64,000 nucleotides of DNA from Aspidiotus rigidus (Eukaryota > Arthropoda > Insecta > Hemiptera > Diaspididae), in contig JAVHKY010000083.1 in NCBI GenBank assembly GCA_035079385.1, positions 62,001 through 126,000 on the forward strand. Reading direction: 5' to 3'. Positions within the stretch are counted from its first letter, which is position 1. Each line of letters opens with the position of its first letter. This document shows positions 45,906 through 58,487 of the stretch, piece by piece. A program made the translations under genes and the position numbers. The notes below the pieces were generated by a model. The model was not told the DNA's origin. It did no database searches and saw only the letters and a list, made by a program, of their open reading frames with translations.

Positions 45906-46081
45906 CTCCGAATTCAATCTTTAAGTTGTACTCAATAGAATTTAATTCTAAGAAATGAAACTTACTAAATAAAAATTCTAGTATAATTGTACGTTTAAAA
46001 TGTTTCTGATTTCCCAAAAAAAAGGAGAAAGAACAGTCACACAATATATAGAACATCAGGATTGAATAAGTTCTTGAAAAA

Positions 46082-46740
46082 TTAGGTCTCTCTAATATAC
46101 TGGCTTGGTACATATGCCGTTGTTTCACGTAGTTCTTCTTGGTAAACTACAACGAAAGAATACGACTCATCATTCAAATCTGCTTTACACTTAAAACCAA
46201 TTATGTTCATGGAACTTGATGTGCTATCCTGGCGTGGGTATACGGCGTAGACCATCGTGGGGCCGGGATCTTCGTTCGATAACTTGTTATCAGTTTTTTG
46301 ATAATAGTTTTCGACAACTTTTTTAACGTGGCTGTTATTTATTCTATTACACTTATTTTTACGTCTCTTCATTGTGTAATCTGTTGTAAGACTTCCCTGG
46401 GCGTTCTGCACGGTTTCAAGGGACACTTCAGCAATGGTACCTGTGAATTTTACGAAATGCAATTAATATATTTTGTCGTCATTATGGTCCTTCATACACA
46501 TTTTTAATGAAGATACACATGCTCTATTTTCTGAGAGTTCGAATCAGGTATGTAATTCACGAAGGCCATTAGATAACTGACCAGCGAATAATACAGGTCT
46601 ACAATAGATTACATTGAATTTATTCAAATAATACCTAATAGTTCGAGTTTGAAAACAGTGATGGCTTGATTTTCGCATTGAACGCTCAATATCCATAACC
46701 CAATGAAGAATAGTGGTTTCCAAAAGTTGAGATAGTTCAT
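46082..46740 (-). CDS. Small secreted protein, family member 3
   Basis: Exons 46635-46740 (106 nt) and 46082-46440 (359 nt), joined by a phase-1, 194-bp intron (donor G|GTATTATT, acceptor TTCACAG|GT) in Gly36. The product is 154 residues. The first exon, only 35 codons, encodes MNYLNFWKPLFFIGLW...VQC then ENQAITVFKLELLG, a signal peptide plus mature start. Exon 2: VSLETVQNAQG, Cys66 in RKNKCNRIN, VVENYYQKT, PGPTMVYAVYP, Cys120 in NIIGFKCKADLNDESYSF, AYVPSQYIRET at the end. Exon lengths equal those of member 4 exactly. It has no EVQPI tail. The function is unknown. All exonic differences from its sister preserve the frame, unlike the decayed transposons beside it. Confidence 0.87.
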
Positions 46741-47099
46741 TTTCAAACGCTGACGAATGTAAGAAAAAAATTAAAGTTACAGTGATACCTTGAAATTCAA
46801 CTGTGAAAAATTATAAACGAATTTTTATTTCTACTTTCGAAAAAATTCTACTTATATGTTCAATCATCGACGATTTCAGCCTGAGGAAAAGAATACCCAG
46901 GGGGACGAATTTGTTCAACGTACACCCATAACAGATGTACGAAAAAATAAACAAAAGAACAAATGTGAGATGGATTATTAAAAAATAATGAGTGCTAGAG
47001 TAATTTCCAAAACTTTTCAAATTTATCGACACTTTTGAAATCATACAAATCGAGGAAAATAGGAAAAAATTATGGTCCATTTAGCGCGAACCCACGATT

Positions 47100-49640
47100 T
47101 CTGATCTTTTCAAGACGTCTGTAATATAGTTGGAGTTTATCTTTGAAAAACGTTGCGGTACATCTTAGATAAATCACAACCACTATTTTTTTATTGTACA
47201 AACCGCGCTGAGTAGGAACACAATGAAATAAAAATTATAGCGCAAGCGCTTTTGACTTAGTAGTCATTTATAAGGACAACGTTAAAGCTGGCAACGTCGC
47301 GATGATGAAAAATACGGGACCGAGTTTTATACGCAGGCTCTTATGGAAAAACCTTCGAAAAACACGTTAATCATTGATTTGCAAACAGTATTCGATTCCG
47401 CGGTGGAAAAAGTTCTGAAATATATTTTGGAGAGAGTAAACGATTCTCGATTTTTTGAACTCGGTCTCGTTAAGATCAATCAACTACAAGGCGAGTTATT
47501 AACGTTTTAAAATAAAAAGTCAGACAGAGGGCGAAGCGTGGTACATCGTAGATGATCAATCTTAACGATACAAAGCTCAAAATATCAAAAAACGCTGGCT
47601 CTTTAAATGACGTTCTCTGTTTTTTTTTTTTTCAAAAACTTCGCAATATTTGTGTAAAATCAAGTTTTTCGATTACCATACAAATTTCAACCCCCGTCCA
47701 ACGTTGTCAAGTTTCGAAGACCACCATTGAATTCAGCGTGAAAAATACTGTACGATAAAATTTTTCAAATATTGCCTGTGATGCCGTTTCTCCTAATCCT
47801 ATATATAGCATGTTCGTCAATCATTATTTGCACGGCAGGACGGCCATAGATACTCAAACGAACAAACCGACGATGACAGGAAATCATGATGAATCACAGT
47901 CGTTGAGTGAAGAATAGAATTTCTCGATGAGATCATTATCGGGAATAAAACGATCCCGACTATGATACCAGTGACGTGCGACTTCGATGTGCTCAAGAGC
48001 CATTTGACGAAGAGTCGAATTCTCACAGAGAAGCATATAATAGCCTGGTCCAGCTCGAAACTATGGCTGGATTCCTGAAGATACTCTTCAAAAGCCGAAC
48101 GTTTTCGGGGGAGGGTGGAAAGGGTTTCACCAAGGTGTTTTTAAACCCTGATACAAAGCTGTCGGTCGGAAAACCTCTAACAAACTCCACTTCTCTCAAG
48201 GGTAGGAGTAGAATCCTAAGAAAACCCATCTTTATTTCCTCTCCCAACCCAACAGTCCCCGGAGAAGAGAAGTGGAGTTTCAGGCTTTTGGAACAAATTT
48301 CCTACGGAGTATCTCAAGACTATTCGAATGGGCGAGGTGTTTGATATACACAGCTCTTCAGAAAAACCCTGCGGAGAGAGAGAGTAAGAGAGACGAAATG
48401 GTGGATGAAACTATTGAAAGCGACGACCTGCGAAGGAAGGGGGAAAACGAGGATCTATGGATAGAAATCTCCGCTGAACTGCTCTTTCAGGAAATTTTGA
48501 AAGCGTGCTCACCCCCTTCAATGGGAATCGAAAGAAGGAAGATAATAGTGATACCACCTATCTCAATAATGAACTCGACAGTGGCGTAACAACTATTGAG
48601 GAACACTAGGAAGGATTAGAGATCGCAAAGAAAGCCACTCCGAAGCACATATTGAATAATGCCATGAATTCCACTCCACATCAACATTAAAGACTGGCGT
48701 ATTCAAGAGTGGGTGAGAGTGATACGCGGGAACATGTTCTTAACATTGAAAGAAACAAGAAAAGACCCTGCAGGGGGGGGGGGAATTCTTCTGATTTTCT
48801 CTACAAGCTCATAAGAGTTGTTAATTCATCAACGACATAAATCACTGATCAAGGAACACGTGGGAGAGGTTAAGAAGGACCAAGCCGATCTGATACCCTA
48901 TTTTCTTTATGGGATTGCGGGCAAGAACAAGATTAGGACTTTTGGCCAACTCGGTGGACTTGTTGACTAATAGCCTAACATAACGAATATAACGTGGAAA
49001 ATTAGATTTTGAATGTGGTATACCCCTGGCAGTAACATTACTACCTTGGACTTTCACCTCACAGTCGACTCGATCTAAAATTACAACAGCGTTGCTTTAA
49101 TCAACTTTCGTGCCAACAATACGGTGCTAGTGGAGTTTGTCCGCGAATCCATAACCTCGACGTTGCAATCATCCAGGTCCTTACAAAAGAGATTGGAAAT
49201 GGGTGTGCTTCAGCCGACCTTGATGGACGAGTCCGCAATTAAATTGGCAGTGGCACACAGTGGGATAATTCCCTCTTCTAGCGTGCCAAAAATCAAGGTT
49301 GGTGACGATAGTCTGAAATTCCGTATTGGGGCGTTTTTTGGGGCATAGAACAAGAATCTGAGGTCAGATTTTCGATTCGACCCTTCCCCCACTAAGCCCA
49401 TGATAGGGGGTATTTAAGCTAAATACTCACATTTCGTTATCGGAATTTGATTTTTAGGCTCAATTTGGGTGCTAGAATACAAAATCAGAGTTGGGCTTTA
49501 GATTTGTTTTCCCTCAGTGGTATAAAGAGGTAATTTTATAAATTCCACATTAATACATCCTTTTTAAAAAACATGATTGAGTATACTCAAATTTATTTTG
49601 AATTCAACTATAAAAAGTATGTTATAAATGAAGCAAAATA
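47100..49640. other. No gene recognised
   Basis: Plus frames at 47976-48344 and 48272-48589 are charged and overlapping, with no domain I recognise. 48.0-48.4 kb is somewhat richer in G. GGGATAATTCCCTCTTCTAG near 49260 is repeated in inverse near 52730, marking a short dispersed repeat. Confidence 0.4.
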
Positions 49641-49649
49641 TTGAAATTA

Positions 49650-49936
49650 TTATTCCTCGTCATTGAATTCTGACAAGTCTGGTTTGTAAATGGCAAATTC
49701 AACCACAAACTTTCTTGGGTTGAGAAAGTCTTCTTGTGTTATACAAAGTAGAGCAAAAACCTTCCAAGTTTCATGCGTAAATTTTTCCTGTTCAAATCTT
49801 TCTCTTCTTCAATGGGGCATTCCTGAAGAATGTAATTTGATAAAAATTACACGTTGTTCTCTGTACCAGCCTTTTCCAACTGTTTGTTCCCCCTCCATTC
49901 CATTGACAATTGCCGACTAGTGTACCTACATCTAAA
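49650..49936 (-). pseudogene. Broken terminal exon of an unidentified protein
   Basis: A minus-strand splice-acceptor-like tract (TTTTTTCTCTCAATTTTAG, about 49933-49951) leads into GTLVGNCQWNGGGTNSW...TTCNFYQITFFRNAPLKKRK. That frame closes at a TGA near 49807. Another frame then continues with RFEQEKFTHETWKVFALLC and ITQEDFLNPRKFVVEFAIYK, then PDLSEFNDEE and a double TAA stop at 49650-49652 and just beyond. The two parts read like one acidic-ended protein joined by a one-base shift. It sits between secreted-protein genes 3 and 4 on the same strand. I do not recognise the family. It could be a pseudogene, or a frame error in the assembly. Confidence 0.45.
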
Positions 49937-49949
49937 ATTGAGAGAAAAA

Positions 49950-51030
49950 AGAAAATAAATTATTTTCACAATAAAGGGTGTATAAAAATAAAAAATTAAT
50001 AAAATAAATAAATAAAATTCAGAACTTATCCTCAACATAATGAAACGATAATAATTTTTAAAAAAAAGTAAAAGTAAATAATTTTAGTACTTCTAGGCAT
50101 GATTTAATTCATAATAATTATGTTCGAAAATGTAGGAGTATCGTGAGAGTAATATTGGGACTGATTTTCTCAATGTTTACACAAACGAGAAATTTGGATG
50201 AAATGAGAAAGATGAATATTTCCATAATGTATGAAAATGTGTAAAATAAGACTCATTTTTTATATTTCTTCAGACTATAACTCGAGAAACTGGACGAAAC
50301 TGGAAAAAATGTCTTATATTCCGTTTAGAGGACATATTGAGGAACAAATTGCAGAAATGCGTCAACCTCTACTAGCCCCTACTAGTAGTTGAAATCCTAA
50401 CAATACTGTATACTACCACAATAATTTAATACTACACATAATTCTGCATGGTACTTACCTTTAAAACGAGAAAAAAGTTCACAAATGATACATATGTCAA
50501 AAATATATTCACAATGAATGAAAAAAACTCATAACTCTCTGATACATCCGCCAGAACATGAGTAAATCATATGTGTTCAGTGTAGTACAATAATCCTGCC
50601 AAACAGCTGTTTCATCATTATCATCACTTCCCCGCTCTACAAAACCAGTTTTGCTGTTCCTCTAGCGATGAGCTGCGTTGATCTGAGTTTTTCAATGTGT
50701 TTACAAACACCCTATCAGGTTGAGTCATATTAATCGCGACATCGATATTTCCTATTTTTGGTACGTGTAACCTAAAATTTTTCATCAAGGCACCTGAGTA
50801 CGCCTGACAGTACAAAAATGCCACCCCAGTCACACTGGGTGTCCTCTTGACCCGATGATTCATCAAACCAATCATATTCCATGAATGATACGTATATTAT
50901 TATACCTTGCCAGAATTCAACCGATGCTAATTTTCTGTAGGATGACCAGCTGGACCATATTCTGAATTACCTGTGAACTGTTTTAAAATCGCGTTTGAGC
51001 ATACCTGAAATGTACTCCTACTATAACCTA
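49950..51030. other. AT-rich, no gene recognised
   Basis: Low-complexity A/T text with short frames only. The minus frame at 50624-50875 (83 codons) lacks any domain I can name. Confidence 0.4.
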
Positions 51031-51590
51031 CCTAACCACTGAGCACACACTTCATCAGAGAACAGACTGTAATCAAGCGCCAGACTCCAACTCCAAACCG
51101 GGTACCACCGACCCTCGGGACCACTGCCCGAACTAGTTAGATACCTGTCTGACCGCTTAACCTTCCTATCTGGAACAACTGCAATAACGGATCCCCGCCA
51201 ACACTGCTGTACCACAATGCCGCGGCTACGAGTTCCCGGAATCTTGCCCCGCAGGGCTCATCTCCCTCGCAGTGCCCCTCGGACAGAGCAGCCTCTCTAC
51301 CACCGCAACAAAAGGTTGATCAGACCCCCGTTTTGGATTTGTGAGACAAACTCCAGGCATTCCCCGACCGGTGTCGCCGCACCTGAAGGAGTCCGCCAAC
51401 CATTGAGCCACCGGGTCCCAACGCAGACTGGTTACTGCTATCGAGCCCAGTTCCCCCTGGCGTCCTATCTTCCTCCCTAAGTTGTAGTCCCGAGAGACTC
51501 ACAACTCTGCCTGGCTCAGCCAGCCTGAGGGCGCTACCCTCAGCAACTCGGGCCCCTTCGTCCCCGGGGTTCGTCACATCCCCGCTTAGA
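51030..51590. other. GC-rich island, possibly an LTR or other inserted element
   Basis: Base composition changes abruptly to well above the window average, with many CCG, CCCC and GGGTCCC words, and frames open on both strands as expected by composition. ATCCCCGC occurs at 51191-51198 and 51578-51585, bracketing a ~380-bp core. On the minus strand the core starts GTGACGAACCCCGGGGACG, reminiscent of gypsy-type LTR or leader text, but TG...CA ends are not satisfied. Identity unresolved. Confidence 0.4.
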
Positions 51591-51619
51591 CATGAACAAG
51601 ATCCGCACTGCTAAGACAT

Positions 51620-51835
51620 CCACAATGCCACTTAAATACATCTCACCATACATGAGATATTCACCGCTAAAGGCGTACATGCAGCCCTCACTGGCTGACT
51701 GCCTTCCGGATGCAAGATATTTTCGATGTCTACCAAGTACGCCTCACCACATGTGAGATATCCATCTCTGAAGACCTACGTACAGCCCACATTGGCTGAC
51801 TGCCTTCTGGATAACCAAATGTACTTCACGATATA
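51620..51835. repeat. Two-unit tandem repeat, about 101-bp period
   Basis: Each unit has a CTCACCA...CATGTGAGATAT hairpin-like block and ends CTGGCTGACTGCCTTCCGGA (second unit TTGGCTGACTGCCTTCTGGA). It directly follows the GC-rich island and may be part of the same element. Confidence 0.7.
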
Positions 51836-52724
51836 ACCATCGTCACCTAGACACCGACAATAGGGCTCCAGTCACAAACGGACCCTTCATTATAATTCCA
51901 ATTCATTAACAAACACCCTATCCTGCGTGTGCCCAGTATCGCTCACTTAAAATTAACGCCTACAGTAGTATAAATTAAAGAACCCTATCTATCGAGCAGA
52001 CAAGTGTAAATTACAGATATACTCAGTGAACCAACTCACCAATACAGCATCAATACTCATGACGGTAACTTTAACCGGTTCAACCACATCAACGAGTTTT
52101 ACACGCGACACAACGCCGAATATTTACAACCACTAACAATTGAGAACGTCATCGCACTTCTCTTAAATCTTCATCATGTACCACTATTAGGATACATATA
52201 ATTTATCAGCTAGCGGGCTGCCAAATAAATACATCGAATAGACTGCCGCCCGGAAATACGAGCATCATTGCATTAAAACGCCAACTACAACAAACCAATT
52301 CGACTGCACTGGTTTCCGTACATTTAGAGCAGTATAAAATCTACCCTAGCAAACAGCGCGTCCAGCATTGTCCCTTGACCCGGGTGCTCGCGCACGCCTC
52401 TCTCCACTTTCCAATATGAGTTTTTTCTGCACGCGTTAAACTCTTTTGCTGTAGAGTAACACAACAACCACTCAATTACAATGGCAAACGTTGTAACTGT
52501 AGTCAACTCGTTTAACTCTAACCATATGATTGTGTTTCTTGTAAAACCTTTCCTACCCTTCCTTCGAGGTTAACTGAGGATGTAGAATGATGTAATAGTG
52601 CTCGCCACCCACGAGTATCACTACGTGTATTTTTGACTCTTGATGTTTCCTCGTATACTTGTTCCTATACTGTTCCTGTACTGTACGACAGGACTCCTAC
52701 GTACGCTAAAATATAGGCGTTCAC

Positions 52725-53400
52725 ATACGCTAGAAGAAGGAATTATCCCACTGTGTGGCACGAGGCCCATTTTCTTTGGTCTTTGGGCGGGTGGGGTCAG
52801 CCTGGAATCTGTGTCACGTCATCAATGACCTTGACCTAATTAGAACGACAAATACTACAGAATGAATAAATGAATTAAGGAAAGGTGCAAAAGCAGCAGA
52901 AACGAAACAATACAAAGTACCGCAAGCACTTTCGGCTGTGAAGCCATCAACCGGTGGAGAATACAAAGCGACTGACAGAGAAACAGGCGACAACAGAAAA
53001 CAACGGTCAAATCCTTTTCTTCATTCATTTACTCATTCTGTAGTATTTGTCGTTCTAATTATGTCAGGCCGTAACTTGGAGGAACGAATCGGTTCGATCT
53101 TGACCTACTTCAGGGACATGGAAAAAATTTCACCCTTTAGCCTCGTTGTACTAGGCCTAAATGCAACGTACTAGACTTATACTAACTAGGCTTAATAATA
53201 CTAGGCCTAAGCTAGGCTTGTTTTTCCTACTTCGGCCGAAGGCCGAGAGTCGCGCCTCCACCGCCAAACGGCCATCCATGGGAAGCACCACTCCATACAA
53301 ACCCTGGGACTTCCGGGTGCTTAGGCTGCTTTAATAGATTTAGCTTTCATTTGTGTATAGGCCCAATTACAGTATACTATAGCCGTATATTAGACTAAGA
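52725..53400. repeat. Dispersed repeat block with TGACCTTGACCT and CTAGGCCTAA words
   Basis: CACGTCATCAATGACCTTGA at about 52815, TTGACCTACTTCAGGGACATGG near 53100, and repeated ACTAGGCCTAA/AGGCTTA words at 53150-53220 match the 7.9-8.3 kb and 59.1-59.6 kb blocks. A short GC-rich stretch at 53.23-53.33 kb lies inside. Confidence 0.6.
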
Positions 53401-54640
53401 AGGGGAGGGGATGAGCGGAGCGAGTAAGTTCCCAAAAGCTGGTTAGCTCAAGGGTGTGCTTTACTTCTGAAAGTATGCTCGTAAAACATGGTATCGAAAA
53501 TCACATTTTACTGCTCAAAGTTTTAACGGATCTTTCTGAATAATTGAAATGTTTTCCAGAAAGGTCCAACCAGGAGCGCTATCGAAGCAGAATTAACCAT
53601 TTTTTTTATACTCTCTCAGTTAAACCTTGAAATTGGTGAAAATTCGGCTCAAAAAAATTCGTCGGAAAATGGAGCCCTGAGATGTGACCTTGCAAAATCA
53701 TGCCTCGTCATTTGTTACGGGGACTACCCACGCACGCCCGACCGGCGTCGCGTAGTACCGCTGGCTTCCCGAACCTTGCAAGATTTTTGGGGATGTTTAT
53801 GCAACTTATCGTACACCGAACAAGAAAAGCACACCCTTGAAATATTGTATACTAGACTTATACTAGACCATGAAAAGGAGGTTTTCCCCAATCGCTGCTA
53901 TATGTCAAGATCTTCTACCCACCAACACGGACGCGAAATTTTTGTTGTCGGCTGTCCAAATTAATTTTTAAGCTAGATTAAGATTCTAAAGTCCTTGGCC
54001 GCATAGACAAATAAAAACTGAGTCAGCTCAATCGTAGTATTAGTATATGCTAAGCTGAGAGATGCAGTCCGTCTGAGACATAGGCGAATTACAAATAGGG
54101 AGATATGGTTTCAAGGGTAAGACTCGGTACAGAGTTGGGTGTCATTTCAGGAATAAAAGGCAGGAGTTTTTAAGAGGAGAAGAAGTAAAGACATATCTGC
54201 CAGCCCGAGGTGAAAATATTGTAAGTTCCATACTAACAGGTCCTCAGCGCTTACGCGAATTCTGGAATAAGAAGCAAAGGTTCAGTGAACATACAAAACA
54301 TCTGCAATAGTGGGAAATCTACGATGTCTGCTCTTAGGCATTCTCTCTTCCCTTAGAAAAATAAGAAAAAGGCAATATTTCAAGAAGTAATTCCAGTCTA
54401 TATCATAATATATCTGTAAAGAGATTTCAATTGGATGAATAGTGTCTCCGACTTCATTTCATATAAGCTGCTTGTAATTCGATTTCTTAGCTTTAATCAC
54501 ATTCAAAAAACAGAAGGGAATTCAAACATTAATAATTTTAGAAGACGTTCATCTTTTCTTTCAAATATTTCTAAAAATAAAATGGAAAAAATATTTCATG
54601 CAATATACAGAACCGAGAATCGAGCATTAAAGTTAAACAT
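53400..54640. other. No gene; includes block homologous to 44.08-44.44 kb
   Basis: 53972-54330 is collinear with the block downstream of gene 3. At about 54425-54490 ATGAATAGTGTCTCCGACTT and TCATTTCATATAAGCT resemble 45434-45475 inside the Penelope/LINE locus, suggesting a decayed relic of the same insertion here. Confidence 0.5.
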
Positions 54641-54649
54641 CTCGAAAAA

Positions 54650-55321
54650 TTAGGTCTCTCTAATATACTGGCTTGGTACGTATGCGGTCATCGCATTTTC
54701 TTGCTCTTGGTGAACTAGAACGAAGGAGTAGGAGTCATCGTTCAAATCAGCTTTACACTTAAAACCTATTATGTTGAAGGTACTTGTTTCACTATCCTGG
54801 TCTGGAAATACGGCGTAAACCATCGTAGTACCGGGATCTTCACTTGATAACTTGTTACCAGTTTTTTTATAAAAGATTTCAGCAGTTGTTTTAACTTGGT
54901 CGTCATTCATTTTACCACAAGCTACTTTACGCTCTTTCAACGTCCAATTCAACGTAATCCTTCCTTGGGCTTTCCGCACGACTTCAGGGGGCATATCGGC
55001 AAGTTTACCTGTGAATTAAACGAAGCGCGTAATTGGAGTCTTTCATGAATATTTCTAGTACAGATACCTTTGCTCCTCTTCCTGGCAGCTTAAAATGTGT
55101 CCTCAATAACAGCATTATTATGGATCCAATCAATCAATTCACTAAGATATCATCCATGAAAAATGGCCAAAATAATCGGCTACGACAGACGATTGAATGT
55201 ATATCCAAATATTACCTAATAGGTCGAGTTTAAAAACAGCGATTGCTTGATCCTCGCATCGAACGCTCGATGCCCACAGTCCAATAAAAAATAGTGTGAA
55301 CCAAGAATTGAGATGGATCAT
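54650..55321 (-). CDS. Small secreted protein, family member 4
   Basis: Exons 55216-55321 (106 nt) and 54650-55008 (359 nt). The phase-1, 207-bp intron (donor G|GTAATATT, acceptor TTCACAG|GT) splits Gly36. The product is 154 residues, the same as member 3. The signal peptide MIHLNSWFTLFFIGLW...VRC is followed by EDQAIAVFKLDLLG. Exon 2: MPPEVVRKAQG, an N-glycosylation sequon NWT at residue 56 not shared by the others, Cys66 in ERKVACGKMN, EIFYKKT, PGTTMVYAVFP, Cys120 in NIIGFKCKADLNDDSYSF, AYVPSQYIRET. An upstream in-frame ATG at 55369 would spoil the signal peptide, and the homologous start at 55321 is preferred. The function is unknown. Upstream and intron text align with member 3, showing a shared duplication. 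Confidence 0.87.
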
Positions 55322-55399
55322 TTTTGGAAGCTGATGAATGAAAGGGAAAAAATTACAGTGGTGTCTCACTTAAAATTTGATGGCAAAGAATAATTGTAA

Positions 55400-58300
55400 G
55401 TACATTATCGTTATCGTAATTATTTATCAGCTCGGAAACCACCTGCAAACGTAGATGTTTTCAATCCGCGGGAAAGAGTGAGCGGATGTGGATTCATAAA
55501 ACAGATGTACGAAGAAATGAACAAATAATATAGCATTTCTGGCAGCTCAACTTCAATCAAGAAAACAAAAATTACGAAAGCAAAAGATTTTGAGTCATCA
55601 GGATTCTGAGAAAAAATAATAATTTTGCCTGCTTTTGTTATCTTTTCTATTTCTTATGAGTTCTTCAATCAGCTCGGGGTGAGCAAGTCTGAAGAGATCT
55701 TGAAGAACGAGGTGGGAAGTAGAGACCGTGGTACAGAGTAAAAGTAAAAGAAGAGCAGATACTTAAGGGAGTTGCTGACTGTATCGGAATAATATTGTTA
55801 CGAAGGGCAGGTGGTTGGTTTAAAGAAACAGAGTGAGAGAGGAGGATAGTTCCAAGAGCGGGACGCTGAAGATGTGGTTGAGTCAATAATCCTATCATGT
55901 TAGAAGTATTGGCAAGAAGGGAGAGAGAATAGGCCTAGAAAAAGATAGCATTGGCTGGGATGCGTATGACCGATTCTGAGGCGGATGAGAATGATTTGTT
56001 CGTGACAGAGGAAGTCCAGGGAACCGGCTTGTTTTTGATTGGTCTAAGTTTGTTTGAATACAGAGTTTTTCAGAATTTGTGGGAGGAAAGGGAATTTGGG
56101 TGGTAAGATCGATTGCGACATGTTCGAGAAAGTTGATGAAGTTCAGAATCCAGAGGTAGGAGACTGTTGTTGAGGTGGATGATAGTCGCAGTAGAAGTAA
56201 AGAAGTACCATGCAATAAGAAATTTTTTTAGGCGAGTGTCTTGCATAGCCAGGAAAGATGGAAGTGTATCAGTCGACAGTAGGAATATGAGCTGAAAGGT
56301 GAGATTTCTCAAACGATAAATGTTTATGATTATGATGCCTTTGATCAAGTATGCGTATGTATAGTCTTAGGTCCCGATCTAGATTCCTCGGCAAAGCAAA
56401 GCTAGTGGATTGGAAATTCGATAGAGATAATATTTCGAATGAGTGATCGCTATACATACATAGAGTCGTAAGTTTTGGGAATATTAGCTGAGGCAAGTCG
56501 GATATCTGGGCGAAAATTTACCCATGGAGGAGTATCTAATAAGATACGGGGTAAAGGTTTCAGAAAGTGGGTGCGTAGATTGGATGATGCATAATTGTTT
56601 TGATTACACGAAAGCCCCACTTAGTGGCCCATGAAAAAATTCTTTTAGGATTTTCCTGCTGAAGCCTGTTTGCAAATTCGAGGTGTCGGCAATGAGTTGT
56701 CGGGTGAGAGAAATGTCAATAGTTTAATTCTATGGTTATTTGCAAGCAAAAAGAGGGGAACACTAGCTACATACTCCTTCTTGAGGAGCTTTGTTCTGGA
56801 TTTGACGATAGAAGTCCCTTAAACAGAACAGTCGTCTCTTCTTTCTGCTCTTCAGTCGAAATTTTTTCAACAGCGTCAAACGTTGAATTTTTGTCCGCCT
56901 CCACAGAAGAAATTTACATACTTACTTGAAATAAAATTATAAAACATTCCCAATTTCTGTTAACTAGAATAAGATATTAGATTCAATCACTTACAGCAAT
57001 GGTCCCGAAAACAAGTTTTTAATACAGAAAATATATTTTCCAAAATTATTCTCGATAGAATGAATTTTTGACGTTATAAGTACTAAGAGAACGATGAATA
57101 ACATTCGAGTGAACCTCAATTTAATACGAGAATGTTCAAACACATGAAATTGGAAAGGGGAATACCGTACTTAGAACATCTTTACAAGTGACTCGGGAAC
57201 ACAATTATTAGAGTCGTGCGAAAAATTCTTCTTCGTTCTTATGAATGACTAAAACAACTACCTGAATTATAGAGACTGAATTTAAAATTCGTGGGACAGG
57301 AACTGTAAAGAAGACTCTTTCTGTACCTTTTCAAGCATTCAGCGAGAAACTTCAAAAGCATATTTTTGTAAAGGCTGGAGAAATGAAATCTAAAATTTAT
57401 GTAGGCGTGTACCAAGAAATTGGTAATTTATCCAAAAAGTTTTCCTGATGTAACTTTGGCATTTCAGCGCGTACCTGTCACAGAAGTTATATAGGAAAAA
57501 TAGTTATCTACTAATGATGATTATCACAAAAGATAATTAAACAGGTGGTTTCGTCTGATACTGTCGACAGTAAAGAACTTTACAGTCAGACATAGGTAAA
57601 AGCTGACTGATTATTTGAACTGATGATGCCGTGTGGAAAGTTTGTAACGAAACAGCTGTCAAAAGAACATACTCGACGTAAATTTGTTTTTACCTGTACG
57701 TTTCAGTGAAGTTTTTTCCTTATATTTTTCTAAAATAAATCGCAAAAACGTCGATTACATTCAATTTATCTGGTATTGTTCTCGATTTTAATGTCGCGGA
57801 ATTTCTTGGAGTGTTTAATCTCAGAAGTCTGAAAATATGAATGCCAAAAATGTGTAAAGACCTTTCTTCAATTCGACATAGGTATAATCCATTCCATAGA
57901 GGGAAGGTAGTTCGTTTTTTTTTGTGGCTTTGTCATTGTTTTCAATAATCTAATTTCGTAATGTGAGCGGACTATGGAGGAAGGGGTACTTGGAATGAAA
58001 TTCTGACTGAACAGCATAGAAACATCATTCAGAAAGCTGACTTCATCATGAAAGGACGTCATCGAAACGTGACGTCTTTAGAGTTTGACGTCATCATAGA
58101 GACTAAAGACTTGAAAAGTCTGATGGGTAGATAAGTATTCCTGTAAATGAGGAGAAAGATTTATAACATTTTCGACTCATCAGTATGAGAAATAGCGATC
58201 GATTCCTCGCTGCCAGGCTCGTAATTTTTTTACATTCAATATTTCTACAAATTTTAATGACATTAAAATCTTAAATTAAGAAAGTCCTGGGCAAATTTCA

Positions 58301-58480
58301 ACAGAATAGTAGAGGAAGAAGATGTCTGACCTTGAAATCTTTTTTGAGGGACGGAGAGCTATTCACACAGAATGAGCACATGTCCGGTACTCATGCTGTG
58401 ACTCTTTGTGCGTTTGGAGGGGGCTTCAGCCTTTTCAAACCCTCCTCTTGGCCTATTAATCTCTAAATTTAAGTATAGAA
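55400..58480. other. No confident gene; possible LINE-derived minus-strand frames at 55.65-56.5 kb
   Basis: Four overlapping minus frames (55665-56496) are Ser/Leu/Pro-rich and read end to end with shifts, as a decayed LINE ORF would, but I cannot pin a domain. 56732-56929 (minus strand) includes an acidic SSVEADKNSTFDAVEKIS-type stretch without a clear start. 58050-58100 carries TGACGTC-type words of the dispersed repeat. Confidence 0.35.
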
Positions 58481-58487
58481 GAGTTGA

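Noticed and set aside
48272..48589. 105-codon charged plus frame
   Set aside because: No recognisable domain or splice context, overlaps another frame, and is likely fortuitous in a G-rich patch.
56732..56929. Minus-strand acidic exon-like stretch (SSVEADKNS...)
   Set aside because: No clear acceptor or start in frame and a stop just upstream; too little support to call a gene.
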